NCBI GenBank assembly: GCA_949358305.1
Contig: OX442320.1
Span: 126,501 to 190,500 of the forward strand
Length of the DNA stretch: 64,000 bases
DNA from: Strigamia acuminata
Taxonomy: Eukaryota > Arthropoda > Chilopoda > Geophilomorpha > Linotaeniidae
Reading direction: 5' to 3'
In this document: positions 26,575-38,498 of the stretch, in pieces
Layout of the letters: each line of letters begins with the position of its first letter
Numbering within the stretch: position 1 is the first letter of the stretch
Made by a program: the position numbers and the translations under genes
Notes under the pieces: model-generated
The model's input: only the letters and a program-made list of their open reading frames with translations
The model's database searches: none
Told to the model about the DNA's origin: nothing

Positions 26575-29340
26575 TTTTTCTATTGTTCAGTTCGACTGAC
26601 TTTGGTTAGCAGTGCAAAAATGAACCTATGCAAGTGACTCTTAACTCAACACTCACATGTTAATGCTAATTCCCTATCCAACGCGACTCTTGTAACGAGA
26701 TCTCTCATGCTTATCACGTTACACATTGCAACGTCACGAGGCTGCTTTGGGAATTTGAGGGTTGACTGACGAACGCCCCGCCCTATCGACGTACTTCAAC
26801 AACCTCTCTTTTCTGTTTTGACAAATAAGACTTATCTCTCTTTGGCTCTTTCTAACCTTAATCCGAACCAACGGGGCTTATTGTCCTCTTTCTTCTCCTA
26901 CTGCCACTCTGACTGCAAGGCAATAGGCCTTGGCCCTTTGAACCCCAGTCCCAGAATGTATCCAAGAACTGAGTGTGGGACAACACTGGAATCCATTGTG
27001 AGTGGACTACTTAACTATGCTATAACTAAATTCCCTAAGAAACAAATTCGGAAAACTATCTTAACTTAAACCGCAGGAACAACAAGTCTTCAAAAGAGAG
27101 AGAAGTGCTGAGTTTCTCTTTCCAAAAATGAAATTCTACAACATCCTCAAACACTACCTCTCTCGCTGGCTTTGCTGACCAACCATTGTTCCATTCGTCA
27201 ATGCGGCACTCTGCTCCGCCAACCGCAAATGGCCTAGTGCCAAATGGGTGCTCGAACAAGCAGGTCAACTAATCGCACAAAAAAACCCGAATATGTAACT
27301 TTCTATTTCTTATAGAGACAACTTTCAATAAAAATAAATTTAAAGACTGTTAACCTCTAATATCTAAATTCTACAACTGTGGAGTCTCGAAAAATGCTCT
27401 TACAACCCTGATCTGATCAATTAAGCGCCCTTATACCCCTTCCAACCACACAATGTGCAAGGTGGAGACTGCACTTACTATCATCAATTGTCTCGAATTT
27501 GAAAGACTGACTCTAATGGGCGGTCGTTTCACCCTGAACAAGCCCCACCATACAGTGACTAACTTTCCAAAAAGGGGGTACCCACCCAACTGATCCACAA
27601 GCGCCCTCGCAAAGAGGCTTGGTGGCTGCGAACTTAACAAGCAATTTTCTCCAAAACTCTGAAAACTAACTTATAACTAAAAGGTTTACACTAAGAAAAA
27701 TAATGACGAACCCAGTAACGTATCCAAACATCTTAACCAAATTGTGGACGCACTAAAACGAGATTTGGCTTGCTTAAAGCAGTCGTTCTGCCCTAAATCC
27801 CAAAAAACAACCGAAAAAACGAGCTTACTCCAATCACAAACTAAAGGTACAACAAGCTGGCAGTGGGAACGTCTACAAATTCTTAGCAGTAACTTCTCAA
27901 AAAACCTTTTATCACAAAATGAAACTGATTGGAGGACTGATTTCTAACTTTCCGCCTTCTCTTTCCAAACAGCTAGTGTGGCTTCTCTTATCTCAACCCA
28001 CGCACAGGTAATTCTAAAAACCTCACACACCAAAACTTGCTTAAAAACTGCGAAATAACGCGGAAATTCCCCAAAACAGACTCAAAACACTTCTACGGGT
28101 GGTCAGCCCACTGAAAGGTTGTCGGACAAACACGGCAGCCCTTTGAGGCGGAATCCCTCGCCTCCACTCTCCCACACAACCCAAATAGCAGGCTGAGTGT
28201 ATTAAAGGAGAAGGAGCGACCACTCGCTTGCGACAACCAAAAAACCAAGCAAACGAGCGCGGGACCTCTTTCCAACAAGCCTCAAACCTGGCGGCTCCGC
28301 AGCAGTCCGAAACCCTCGCAGTTCACAATAGAACTGACCGCACAAACTTAATCAACTCTTAAACTTAACAAAATTCTTTTACTTAAACTACTAACAAAGA
28401 ACAAAAGAAAAAAGACGAATTGGCTTGAAACTTTGCTGCAGTCAAGCAACCATTGTCCAGCTCCTTGAGCTTGTCTTGGCTGGTGATATGATTCGTCTTT
28501 GCTGATTGGCACTCTTTTTCTCAACATTGTGACTTGTACTCTCGATCTTGGGCCCGAACTGTGGGCTCCCTTTCAATGACGAAACTTGACCAAACAAGCT
28601 GCTTTCTCCTCTGCTCTGATGGCAAGCGTCCACCTTCCTGTACAGCTGGGTGACTTGTCCCTTGGCCCGTCTGCGCCAACCAACAGTCAACCTACATCTT
28701 GGACAGTTCAGGCGCTGTGCAGATGTGGAATCATCGTGCTTGACGTGTGGAAACCACAGCTGCATGCATCTCCATCTCGCCTGATGAGACCAAAACCTTG
28801 CGTCGCCCTTCACTGTCGACCACTTGATGACAAAGCGCATATTGGAAGTTCTAAGAATCAAAGACAACTGTAATGTCCCGCCCAACATGACTGACTCTTG
28901 TGTAAACTCAACAACAGGTGAGCCAACACTTAAACTAACTTAAATCAAACAAGAAAAAACTCCCCTGCTTAAAGCAGTTATAATGGAGTCAAAACGCACT
29001 TAAAGTAAAATTACAAAGCAAAAAAATGTACACACTATCCTCCCCCCAAGAGGGCACAACCAATCACCCAGTAACAGCCCACCAAAAACACTAAGCATAA
29101 ACAACTAAATGTTCTTCTTCTTCAGGCAGCTGTCCAACTTGCACATTGCGTTGTGTTGACGACTTGGCAGACTCAGGACGTCAATGGCCGCTCTCACGTG
29201 ACTCTCTGGCGTGCGCACTTGATGCAGGTCGCTCACAGAACCAGCTGCACAAACGAACCAACTGGCACGCACCAAACCACTTGAATCACTTGCTGAACGT
29301 CCAAATGACCTCTTTTCCATGCGCGCTGTACACACGCGCA
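26575..29340 (-). other. Element 1 interior, right part: no recognisable gene
   Basis: This is the leader-proximal part of the element. Its longest open frame is 148 codons on the minus strand at 28442-28888, rich in basic, Ser and Trp residues and matching no retrotransposon domain I know. Overlapping open frames on the opposite strand at 28586-28873 show that open length alone is not evidence of coding here. I see no promoter, RNA gene or other mobile element. Confidence 0.65.
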
Positions 29341-29364
29341 CGAAATCCTGGAATCACGGCACCA
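29341..29364 (-). promoter_or_regulatory. tRNA-His-like primer-binding site of element 1
   Basis: Read on the minus strand, this begins TGGTGCCGTGA and continues TTCCAGGATTTCG. The 3' end of animal tRNA-His would give TGGTGCCGTGA followed by CCAGGATTCG, so the first 11 bases match and the rest match with small indels. It lies 13 nt inside the right LTR rather than next to it. It fixes the element as minus-strand. Confidence 0.75.
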
Positions 29365-29377
29365 AAAAACAGCTCCC

Positions 29378-30883
29378 TGTAGCAAACAACCTTGGATCTC
29401 ACAGGAAAAGACTGGCGAATTGGTCACCAAACTCTGGAAACCGCCCGAGACTGTATAGTGGATGATGAAACAAGTTGAATTCTCAGCCCAAGTTGTAGGC
29501 CTAAATGCATCTGGAGAAATTAGGCCCAACTGCATTTAGTTGAAGTGATTAAAGCAGCTCTCTGGATACTGGGGAAAAAACCTTGTGCCTTCAGTGAGGA
29601 GGAGAGCATGCAAAACTCTCTACTCACTCATTATCATGTTTCTTGTAGCAGAAAACCAGATCAGAAATGATTCACCCAAAGCAGAGTAAAAACACATCAA
29701 CTGGCTTTATTCTTAACAACAGATAACAACTATTGCTTCTTTAGCAACCTACTCTAACAACAGTGCGCCTAGCAACTAAATCATAGCAACAACAAGCTAC
29801 AATGCAATGATGCAACAATGGCGTAATTCAATCTGAACTAAAATAGCTTAAAACCTATGTACATTTGTTCTTAAAACATAAATAGAATTTAGACAAAATA
29901 AAGCAATGAAACCAAGGCAAAACTCAATCTAAAATATACTTAACAATTAACAAAGCAAAAAGAAGATTAACAACCAATGGCAAGGCAGCCTACCTCAATA
30001 CTCATCTCTGCACTTGTTTGTAAAGTTAAGTGAAATTAACAAATGTACAGTTAAAACACTTCTATAAAATCACAAAGTATTAAAATAAATATTGCTACCC
30101 AGCTTGCTATGTTCTAGGAAAATCTCCCAGCAGTGCTCAAACACAAAGAGAACCGCTCCTTTCCAAAATGGCGGCCAGGCAGTTGCTAACTGCCGTGAAT
30201 GAGAGCAGAAACGAGTCAAACAGACTTCCAGGGTCGACCAAGGCATGACAACAGCGCTGGGACTTCCAAACTCAGTGTGGGGACGTTGCAGGGAAGCCAA
30301 ACGAGGCGTTTCCTGGTCTCTCTCTCTCCCGAACACGATCCCAATGCGCTCATGTGCACTCAAATGCCAAGGACACCCAAAACCGTTTGTTTCTTGCTGT
30401 CCCACGTCTCCAATGAGCATCAAAACACTAAAACATCCAGCAAAGGTTAGCAACCGTCAAAACAATATGTAAAACCTCTTTAAAACTAATAAATACACAG
30501 TTTCCTGAATCCAGTTGACCTATGCTATGGCGATTATGCTGAGAATATACACTCAGCTCATTCACAAGTGTACTGGAACCCGAACCGAACACAAAAACGT
30601 CTCAAAAGCAAATAACAGAGGTAAACAACTAATAACAAATACTAAAACAACCACAAAACGATCAAAGACATATCCCCTGACCAATTCCAGGTGCGATCGA
30701 CAACACGACAACCGCCGAGGTCTGCTCTGCATGCGACCGTCGGTCAAAACCGGCAACTGGACATCTCAGATATGTCCCAAACTCATGGTCAAAACTATGG
30801 ACTAAAATTAAAAAGATCTTCTACCATTTTCAGAGGTGAAACGCGAGTCTTCTAATCTTTTTGTTGCGTCCTTGCTCGCAACA
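29378..30883 (-). repeat. Element 1 right LTR (5' LTR in element orientation)
   Basis: This is the second 1506-bp LTR, with no difference from the left one seen by eye. It carries AATAAA on the minus strand at 29706-29711. A YY1-like AAAATGGCGGC lies on the plus strand at 30165-30175 (23135-23145 in the other LTR). The RFX/X-box-like GTTGCTAGGCGC lies on the minus strand at 29765-29776. Motif functions are inference. Confidence 0.92.
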
Positions 30884-30887
30884 ATGT
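30884..30887. repeat. Target-site duplication, right side of element 1 (ATGT)
   Basis: ATGT follows the LTR end GCAACA and leads into GAAATAAGCTC, the continuation of the interrupted type B monomer. Confidence 0.9.
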
Positions 30888-33800
30888 GAAATAAGCTCAA
30901 AATTTTTTTCTTCAAAATTTATTGCTTGGATGTTGCTAAAACTTACATTGAAGGCTTCTACTAAGGTTTAAACACTATTTCTGAACATTCAGAGACATTG
31001 GACTTGTGGTGTTTGTGCTAAGTCAACCGTGATGAGATCAAAAGTCTATTCTCCCAAATCATTGCTTGGATGTTTCTAAAACTTACATTGGAGCCTTCTA
31101 CTAAGGTTTAAACACTATTTCTGAACATTCAGAGACATTGGTCTTGTGGTGTTTGTGCTAAGTCAACTGTGATGAGATCAAAAGTCTATTCTCCCAAATC
31201 ATTGCTTGGATGTTTCTAAAACTTACATTGGAGCCTTCTACTAAGGTTTAAACACTATTTCTGAACATTCAGAGACATTGGTCTTGTGGTGTTTGTGCTA
31301 AGTCAACTATGATGAGATCAAAAGTCTATTCTCCCAAATGATTGCTTGGATGTTTCTAAAACTTACATTGGAGCCTTCTACTAAGGTTTAAACACTATTT
31401 CTGAACATTCAGAGACATTAGTCTTGTGGTGTTTGTGCTAAGTTAACTGTGATGAGATCAAAAGTCTATTCTCGCAAATCATTGCTTGGATGTTGCTAAA
31501 ACTTCCCTTGAAGTCTTCTACTAAGGTTTAAACACTATTTCTGAACATTCAGAGACATTGGTCTTGTGGTGTTTGTGCTAAGTCAACTGTGATGAGATCA
31601 AAAGTCTATTCTCCCAAATCATTGCTTGGATGTTTCTAAAACTTACATTAGAGCCTTCTACTAAGGTTTAAACACTATTTCTGAACATTCAGAGACATTG
31701 ATCTTGTGGTCTTTGTGCTAAGTCAACTGCAATGTGAAATAAGCTCAAAATTTTTTTTTCAAAATTTATTGCTTGGATGTTGCTAAAACTTACATTGAAG
31801 GCTTCTACTAAGGTTTAAACACTATTTCTGAACATTCAGAGACATTGGTCTTGTGGTGTTTGTGCTAAGTCAACTGTGATGAGATCAAAAGTCTATTCTC
31901 CCAAATCATTGCTTGGATGTTTCTAAAACTTACATTGGAGCCTTCTACTAAGGTTTAAACACTATTTCTGAACATTCAGAGACATTGGTCTTGTGGTGTT
32001 TGTGCTAAGTCAACTGTGATGAGATCAAAAGTCTATTCTCCCAAATCATTGCTTGGATGTTTCTAAAACTTACATTGGAGCCTTCTACTAAGGTTTAAAC
32101 ACTATTTCTGAACATTCAGAGACATTGATCTTGTGGTCTTTGTGCTAAGTCAACTGCAATGTGAAATAAGCTCAAAATTTTTTTTTCAAAATTTATTGCT
32201 TGGATGTTGCTAAAACTTACATTGGAGCCTTCTACTAAGGTTTAAACACTATTTCTGAACATTCAGAGACATTGGTCTTGTGGTGTTTGTGCTAAGTCAA
32301 CTGTGATGAGATCAAAAGTCTATTCTCCCAAATCATTGCTTGGATGTTTCTAAAACTTACATTGGAGCCTTCTACTAAGGTTTAAACACTATTTCTGAAC
32401 ATTCAGAGACATTGGTCTTGTGGTGTTTGTGCTAAGTCAACTGTGATGAGATCAAAAGTCTATTCTCCCAAATCATTGCTTGGATGTTTCTAAAACTTAC
32501 ATTGGAGCCTTCTACTAAGGTTTAAACACTATTTCTGAACATTCAGAGACATTGATCTTGTGGTCTTTGTGCTAAGTCAACTGCAATGTGAAATAAGCTC
32601 AAAATTTTTTTTTCAAAATTTATTGCTTGGATGTTGCTAAAACTTACATTGAAGGCTTCTACTAAGGTTTAAACACTATTTCTGAACATTCAGAGACATT
32701 GGACTTGTGGTGTTTGTGCTAAGTCAACCGTGATGAGATCAAAAGTCTATTCTCCCAAATCATTGCTTGGATGTTTCTAAAACTTACATTGGAGCCTTCT
32801 ACTAAGGTTTAAACACTATTTCTGAACATTCAGAGACATTGGTCTTGTGGTGTTTGTGCTAAGTCAACTGTGATGAGATCAAAAGTCTATTCTCCCAAAT
32901 CATTGCTTGGATGTTTCTAAAACTTACATTGGAGCCTTCTACTAAGGTTTAAACACTATTTCTGAACATTCAGAGACATTGATCTTGTGGTCTTTGTGCT
33001 AAGTCAACTGCAATGTGAAATAAGCTCAAAATTTTTTTTTCAAAATTTATTGCTTGGATGTTGCTAAAACTTACATTGAAGGCTTCTACTAAGGTTTAAA
33101 CACTATTTCTGAACATTCAGAGACATTGGACTTGTGGTGTTTGTGCTAAGTCAACCGTGATGAGATCAAAAGTCTATTCTCCCAAATCATTGCTTGGATG
33201 TTTCTAAAACTTACATTGGAGCCTTCTACTAAGGTTTAAACACTATTTCTGAACATTCAGAGACATTGGTCTTGTGGTGTTTGTGCTAAGTCAACTGTGA
33301 TGAGATCAAAAGTCTATTCTCCCAAATCATTGCTTGGATGTTTCTAAAACTTACATTGGAGCCTTCTACTAAGGTTTAAACACTATTTCTGAACATTCAG
33401 AGACATTGGTCTTGTGGTGTTTGTGCTAAGTCAACTATGATGAGATCAAAAGTCTATTCTCCCAAATGATTGCTTGGATGTTTCTAAAACTTACATTGGA
33501 GCCTTCTACTAAGGTTTAAACACTATTTCTGAACATTCAGAGACATTAGTCTTGTGGTGTTTGTGCTAAGTTAACTGTGATGAGATCAAAAGTCTATTCT
33601 CGCAAATCATTGCTTGGATGTTGCTAAAACTTCCCTTGAAGTCTTCTACTAAGGTTTAAACACTATTTCTGAACATTCAGAGACATTGGTCTTGTGGTGT
33701 TTGTGCTAAGTCAACTGTGATGAGATCAAAAGTCTATTCTCCCAAATCATTGCTTGGATGTTTCTAAAACTTACATTGGAGCCTTCTACTAAGGTTTAAA

Positions 33801-36800
33801 CACTATTTCTGAACATTCAGAGACATTGATCTTGTGGTCTTTGTGCTAAGTCAACTGCAATGTGAAATAAGCTCAAAATTTTTTTTTCAAAATTTATTGC
33901 TTGGATGTTGCTAAAACTTACATTGAAGGCTTCTACTAAGGTTTAAACACTATTTCTGAACATTCAGAGACATTGGTCTTGTGGTGTTTGTGCTAAGTCA
34001 ACTGTAATGAGATCAAAAGTCTATTCTCCCAAATCATTGCTTGGATGTTTCTAAAACTTACATTGGAGCCTTCTACTAAGGTTTAAACACTATTTCTGAA
34101 CATTCAGAGACATTGGTCTTGTGGTGTTTGTGCTAAGTCAACTGTGATGAGATCAAAAGTCTATTCTCCCAAATCATTGCTTGGATGTTTCTAAAACTTA
34201 CATTGGAGCCTTCTACTAAGGTTTAAACACTATTTCTGAACATTCAGAGACATTGATCTTGTGGTCTTTGTGCTAAGTCAACTGCAATGTGAAATAAGCT
34301 CAAAATTTTTTTTTCAAAATTTATTGCTTGGATGTTGCTAAAACTTACATTGGAGCCTTCTACTAAGGTTTAAACACTATTTCTGAACATTCAGAGACAT
34401 TGGTCTTGTGGTGTTTGTGCTAAGTCAACTGTGATGAGATCAAAAGTCTATTCTCCCAAATCATTGCTTGGATGTTTCTAAAACTTACATTGGAGCCTTC
34501 TACTAAGGTTTAAACACTATTTCTGAACATTCAGAGACATTGGTCTTGTGGTGTTTGTGCTAAGTCAACTGTGATGAGATCAAAAGTCTATTCTCCCAAA
34601 TCATTGCTTGGATGTTTCTAAAACTTACATTGGAGCCTTCTACTAAGGTTTAAACACTATTTCTGAACATTCAGAGACATTGATCTTGTGGTCTTTGTGC
34701 TAAGTCAACTGCAATGTGAAATAAGCTCAAAATTTTTTTTTCAAAATTTATTGCTTGGATGTTGCTAAAACTTACATTGAAGGCTTCTACTAAGGTTTAA
34801 ACACTATTTCTGAACATTCAGAGACATTGGACTTGTGGTGTTTGTGCTAAGTCAACCGTGATGAGATCAAAAGTCTATTCTCCCAAATCATTGCTTGGAT
34901 GTTTCTAAAACTTACATTGGAGCCTTCTACTAAGGTTTAAACACTATTTCTGAACATTCAGAGACATTGGTCTTGTGGTGTTTGTGCTAAGTCAACTGTG
35001 ATGAGATCAAAAGTCTATTCTCCCAAATCATTGCTTGGATGTTTCTAAAACTTACATTGGAGCCTTCTACTAAGGTTTAAACACTATTTCTGAACATTCA
35101 GAGACATTGATCTTGTGGTCTTTGTGCTAAGTCAACTGCAATGTGAAATAAGCTCAAAATTTTTTTTTCAAAATTTATTGCTTGGATGTTGCTAAAACTT
35201 ACATTGAAGGCTTCTACTAAGGTTTAAACACTATTTCTGAACATTCAGAGACATTGGACTTGTGGTGTTTGTGCTAAGTCAACCGTGATGAGATCAAAAG
35301 TCTATTCTCCCAAATCATTGCTTGGATGTTTCTAAAACTTACATTGGAGCCTTCTACTAAGGTTTAAACACTATTTCTGAACATTCAGAGACATTGGTCT
35401 TGTGGTGTTTGTGCTAAGTCAACTGTGATAAGATCAAAAGTCTATTCTCCCAAATCATTGCTTGGATGTTTCTAAAACTTACATTGGAGCCTTCTACTAA
35501 GGTTTAAACACTATTTCTGAACATTCAGAGACATTGGTCTTGTGGTGTTTGTGCTAAGTCAACTATGATGAGATCAAAAGTCTATTCTCCCAAATGATTG
35601 CTTGGATGTTTCTAAAACTTACATTGGAGCCTTCTACTAAGGTTTAAACACTATTTCTGAACATTCAGAGACATTAGTCTTGTGGTGTTTGTGCTAAGTT
35701 AACTGTGATGAGATCAAAAGTCTATTCTCGCAAATCATTGCTTGGATGTTGCTAAAACTTCCCTTGAAGTCTTCTACTAAGGTTTAAACACTATTTCTGA
35801 ACATTCAGAGACATTGGTCTTGTGGTGTTTGTGCTAAGTCAACTATGATGAGATCAAAAGTCTATTCTCCCAAATGATTGCTTGGATGTTTCTAAAACTT
35901 ACATTGGAGCCTTCTACTAAGGTTTAAACACTACTTCTGAACATTCAGAGACATTAGTCTTGTGGTGTTTGTGCTAAGTCAACCGTGATGAGATCAAAAG
36001 TCTATTCTCCCAAATCATTGCTTGGATGTTTCTAAAACTTACATTGGAGCCTTCTACTAAGGTTTAAACACTATTTCTGAACATTCAGAGACATTAGTCT
36101 TGTGGTGTTTGTGCTAAGTTAACTGTGATGAGATCAAAAGTCTATTCTCGCAAATCATTGCTTGGATGTTGCTAAAACTTCCCTTGAAGTCTTCTACTAA
36201 GGTTTAAACACTATTTCTGAACATTCAGAGACATTGGTCTTGTGGTGTTTGTGCTAAGTCAACTATGATGAGATCAAAAGTCTATTCTCCCAAATGATTG
36301 CTTGGATGTTTCTAAAACTTACATTGGAGCCTTCTACTAAGGTTTAAACACTACTTCTGAACATTCAGAGACATTAGTCTTGTGGTGTTTGTGCTAAGTC
36401 AACCGTGATGAGATCAAAAGTCTATTCTCCCAAATCATTGCTTGGATGTTTCTAAAACTTACATTGGAGCCTTCTACTAAGGTTTAAACACTATTTCTGA
36501 ACATTCAGAGACATTGGTCTTGTGGTGTTTGTGCTAAGTCAACTGTGATGAGATCAAAAGTCTATTCTCCCAAATCATTGCTTGGATGTTTCTAAAACTT
36601 ACATTGGAGCCTTCTACTAAGGTTTAAACACTATTTCTGAACATTCAGAGACATTGGTCTTGTGGTGTTTGTGCTAAGTCAACTATGATGAGATCAAAAG
36701 TCTATTCTCCCAAATGATTGCTTGGATGTTTCTAAAACTTACATTGGAGCCTTCTACTAAGGTTTAAACACTATTTCTGAACATTCAGAGACATTAGTCT

Positions 36801-37172
36801 TGTGGTGTTTGTGCTAAGTTAACTGTGATGAGATCAAAAGTCTATTCTCGCAAATCATTGCTTGGATGTTGCTAAAACTTCCCTTGAAGTCTTCTACTAA
36901 GGTTTAAACACTATTTCTGAACATTCAGAGACATTGGTCTTGTGGTGTTTGTGCTAAGTCAACTGTGATGAGATCAAAAGTCTATTCTCCCAAATCATTG
37001 CTTGGATGTTTCTAAAACTTACATTGGAGCCTTCTACTAAGGTTTAAACACTATTTCTGAACATTCAGAGACATTGATCTTGTGGTCTTTGTGCTAAGTC
37101 AACTGCAATGTGAAATAAGCTCAAAATTTTTTTTTCAAAATTTATTGCTTGGATGTTGCTAAAACTTACATT

Positions 37173-37177
37173 GAAGG
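37173..37177. repeat. Target-site duplication, left side of BEL/Pao element (GAAGG)
   Basis: The satellite ends ACATTGAAGG before the LTR, and the right flank resumes GAAGGCTTCTAC at 46114. Uninterrupted monomers read ACATTGAAGGCTTC, so GAAGG is a 5-bp duplication. Confidence 0.92.
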
Positions 37178-37506
37178 TGTTGCAAGACAGCGTAGAAATT
37201 GTTGTGCTATTTTATTGTCAATATTTTTACCATTTACTTTGAGTTGATTAAAATCTTTAAGTGTTTTAATTTCCTTTGCCTAATTGGTATTTTTCACTTT
37301 TCAGATTTTTTTATTGCTTATTAAAGTGTTTTGACTTGATTTTTATTCATACTTTTCAATATTCAGTAATGTTTATGCTTTGTATTGATTTCAAATATCT
37401 TATTCCGTGCATTTATTGACTTATTCACTTGTTTTTTGAGAGTTTGTGTTGATTCCGAACTGTTTTGGTGCAAATTTCGTTACCTAGCATACAATTCCGA
37501 TGCTAG

Positions 37507-37514
37507 TGACGTCA
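37507..37514 (+). promoter_or_regulatory. CRE/ATF-like site TGACGTCA in 5' LTR
   Basis: This is a perfect 8-bp match to the CREB/ATF palindrome, repeated in the 3' LTR at 45328-45335. Binding is not shown by sequence alone. Confidence 0.45.
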
Positions 37515-38259
37515 TTTTTCTGTTTCCCGTAAAGTTACGGTTCCGTCTTCTAACCTTTTGTTTAGTACTTTTCAAATCACTTGGAATTTTATTAAGCATT
37601 CGTTTAGACTAATTCAAGCATGCTCTTTCTATCTAGATGCATCAAAACTGCTTTGGAAGTTCCGTTTGATTGGTTTGAACGTTCGTTTCCGTCTGCCATA
37701 AAAGCGCAGCCGGGAATGTTCGTTTGGCCGATAAATTCGTATTTATTCAATCTGTGTATTTTATTCCGATGTTTTGTGAAGAGAATTGATAATTATTCTT
37801 ATAATTTAATCGATACTTTATTGATTATTTACATTTAGTGTTTTTACATTCATTTTACGTGTAGTTTTGCCGCCGATGTTATGTTCGCCGGTCGCCATGT
37901 TTGTCCCAAGCGACGATTACACAATGTAACCGTTATTTTTGTATTTTATATCACATAATTTGCATTTACTATTACATTGCGTTATTATTCAGTATGTATT
38001 CTTTGATAATTTTGTGCTTTTGTACCGATCGAAATTCAAATGTGATCGTTATGTAATTTTCCTGGCCTGTGATTGGCTATCGTCAATCCTTTCTTTCCGA
38101 GATCGGTTTATTGCAAATATCTCATTGTTTAACGTGTTTTTGGACATTGTTGTGATTAGCTTTTTTGTTCACCGCATTCTTGTGGTCATTTCAATGTAAT
38201 TCAATGTATTTTTAGTGCATTTTTAAGCAAATGCCAACTTTGCCGTAATCTTGTTTCCT

Positions 38260-38277
38260 CCGTTACCATGGTAACGG
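38260..38277. promoter_or_regulatory. 18-bp perfect palindrome, RFX/X-box-like, in 5' LTR
   Basis: CCGTTACCATGGTAACGG equals its own reverse complement. The core GTTACCATGGTAAC fits the RFX X-box pattern (GTNRCC..RGYAAC). The 3' LTR copy is at 45673-45690. It lies about 125 bp before the poly(A) signal, where a retroelement promoter is expected. Confidence 0.55.
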
Positions 38278-38335
38278 AATCTTTCGTGTATTTGTATTTC
38301 GCCGCTATCGGCCTGGCGCGTGCCATATTCGGTAC

Positions 38336-38346
38336 TGCGCATGTGC
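38336..38346 (+). promoter_or_regulatory. NRF1-like site TGCGCATGTGC in 5' LTR
   Basis: This differs by one base from the NRF1 core TGCGCATGCGC. It is followed within about 15 bp by a GGTTCT/AGAACC hairpin and a CCAAT box. The 3' LTR copy is at 45749-45759. Confidence 0.45.
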
Positions 38347-38403
38347 GGTTCTCTAAGAACCAATCTAATTGCTGTAATTTCTTCAGTTATTAACCAACCT
38401 TTG

Positions 38404-38409
38404 AATAAA
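38404..38409 (+). promoter_or_regulatory. Polyadenylation signal AATAAA in 5' LTR
   Basis: AATAAA is followed by a GT-rich tract (ATGTGTTGTGTTTT), the usual arrangement of a poly(A) site. The working copy in the 3' LTR is at 45817-45822. Confidence 0.7.
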
Positions 38410-38498
38410 TGTGTTGTGTTTTATTAGCTCTTGTTTTAGGCTTATTTTCAAACACATCCAATGTGTAGTGAGTAGTTTAAAAATTCTCAGGCCAACTT

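Larger units (their letters stand above)
22348..30883 (-). mobile_element. Element 1: complete non-autonomous LTR retrotransposon (LARD-like), 8536 bp
   Basis: Two direct LTRs of 1506 bp (22348-23853 and 29378-30883, offset 7030) bracket a 5524-bp interior. On the plus strand each LTR begins TGTAGC and ends GCAACA, and the whole is flanked by ATGT duplications. Minus-strand orientation is assigned from a tRNA-His-like primer site beside the right LTR and from AATAAA in the LTRs on that strand. The interior shows no zinc knuckle, protease, RT, RNase H or integrase motif on either strand, and no open frame above about 150 codons. The sequence therefore shows an intact structure without genes, so mobility would need proteins from another element. 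The LTRs look identical by eye, which implies a recent insertion. A diverged relative lies at 61588. Confidence 0.88.
30884..37177. repeat. Satellite array, middle block with a 2128-bp, 15-monomer higher-order repeat
   Basis: About 44 monomers continue the interrupted array. Two private variants recur at exactly 2128 bp: AACTATGATGAG at 31305, 33433 and 35561, and TTCCCTTGAAG at 31503, 33631 and 35759. The unit is 15 monomers, four of them long. Near the right end a shorter 420-bp (3-monomer) duplication appears, marked by CTACTTCTGA at 35931 and 36351. The block ends at the BEL/Pao insertion. Confidence 0.95.

Noticed and set aside
28442-28888. 148-codon minus-strand frame in element 1 interior
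   Set aside because: It is in the element's transcription direction but shows no Gag or Pol motif, and a 95-codon frame on the opposite strand overlaps it.
37385-38199. Three hydrophobic plus-strand frames in the BEL/Pao LTR (37385, 37620, 37939)
   Set aside because: Phe/Leu/Ile-rich translations of T-rich U3 sequence. The region of the third is missing from the 3' LTR.
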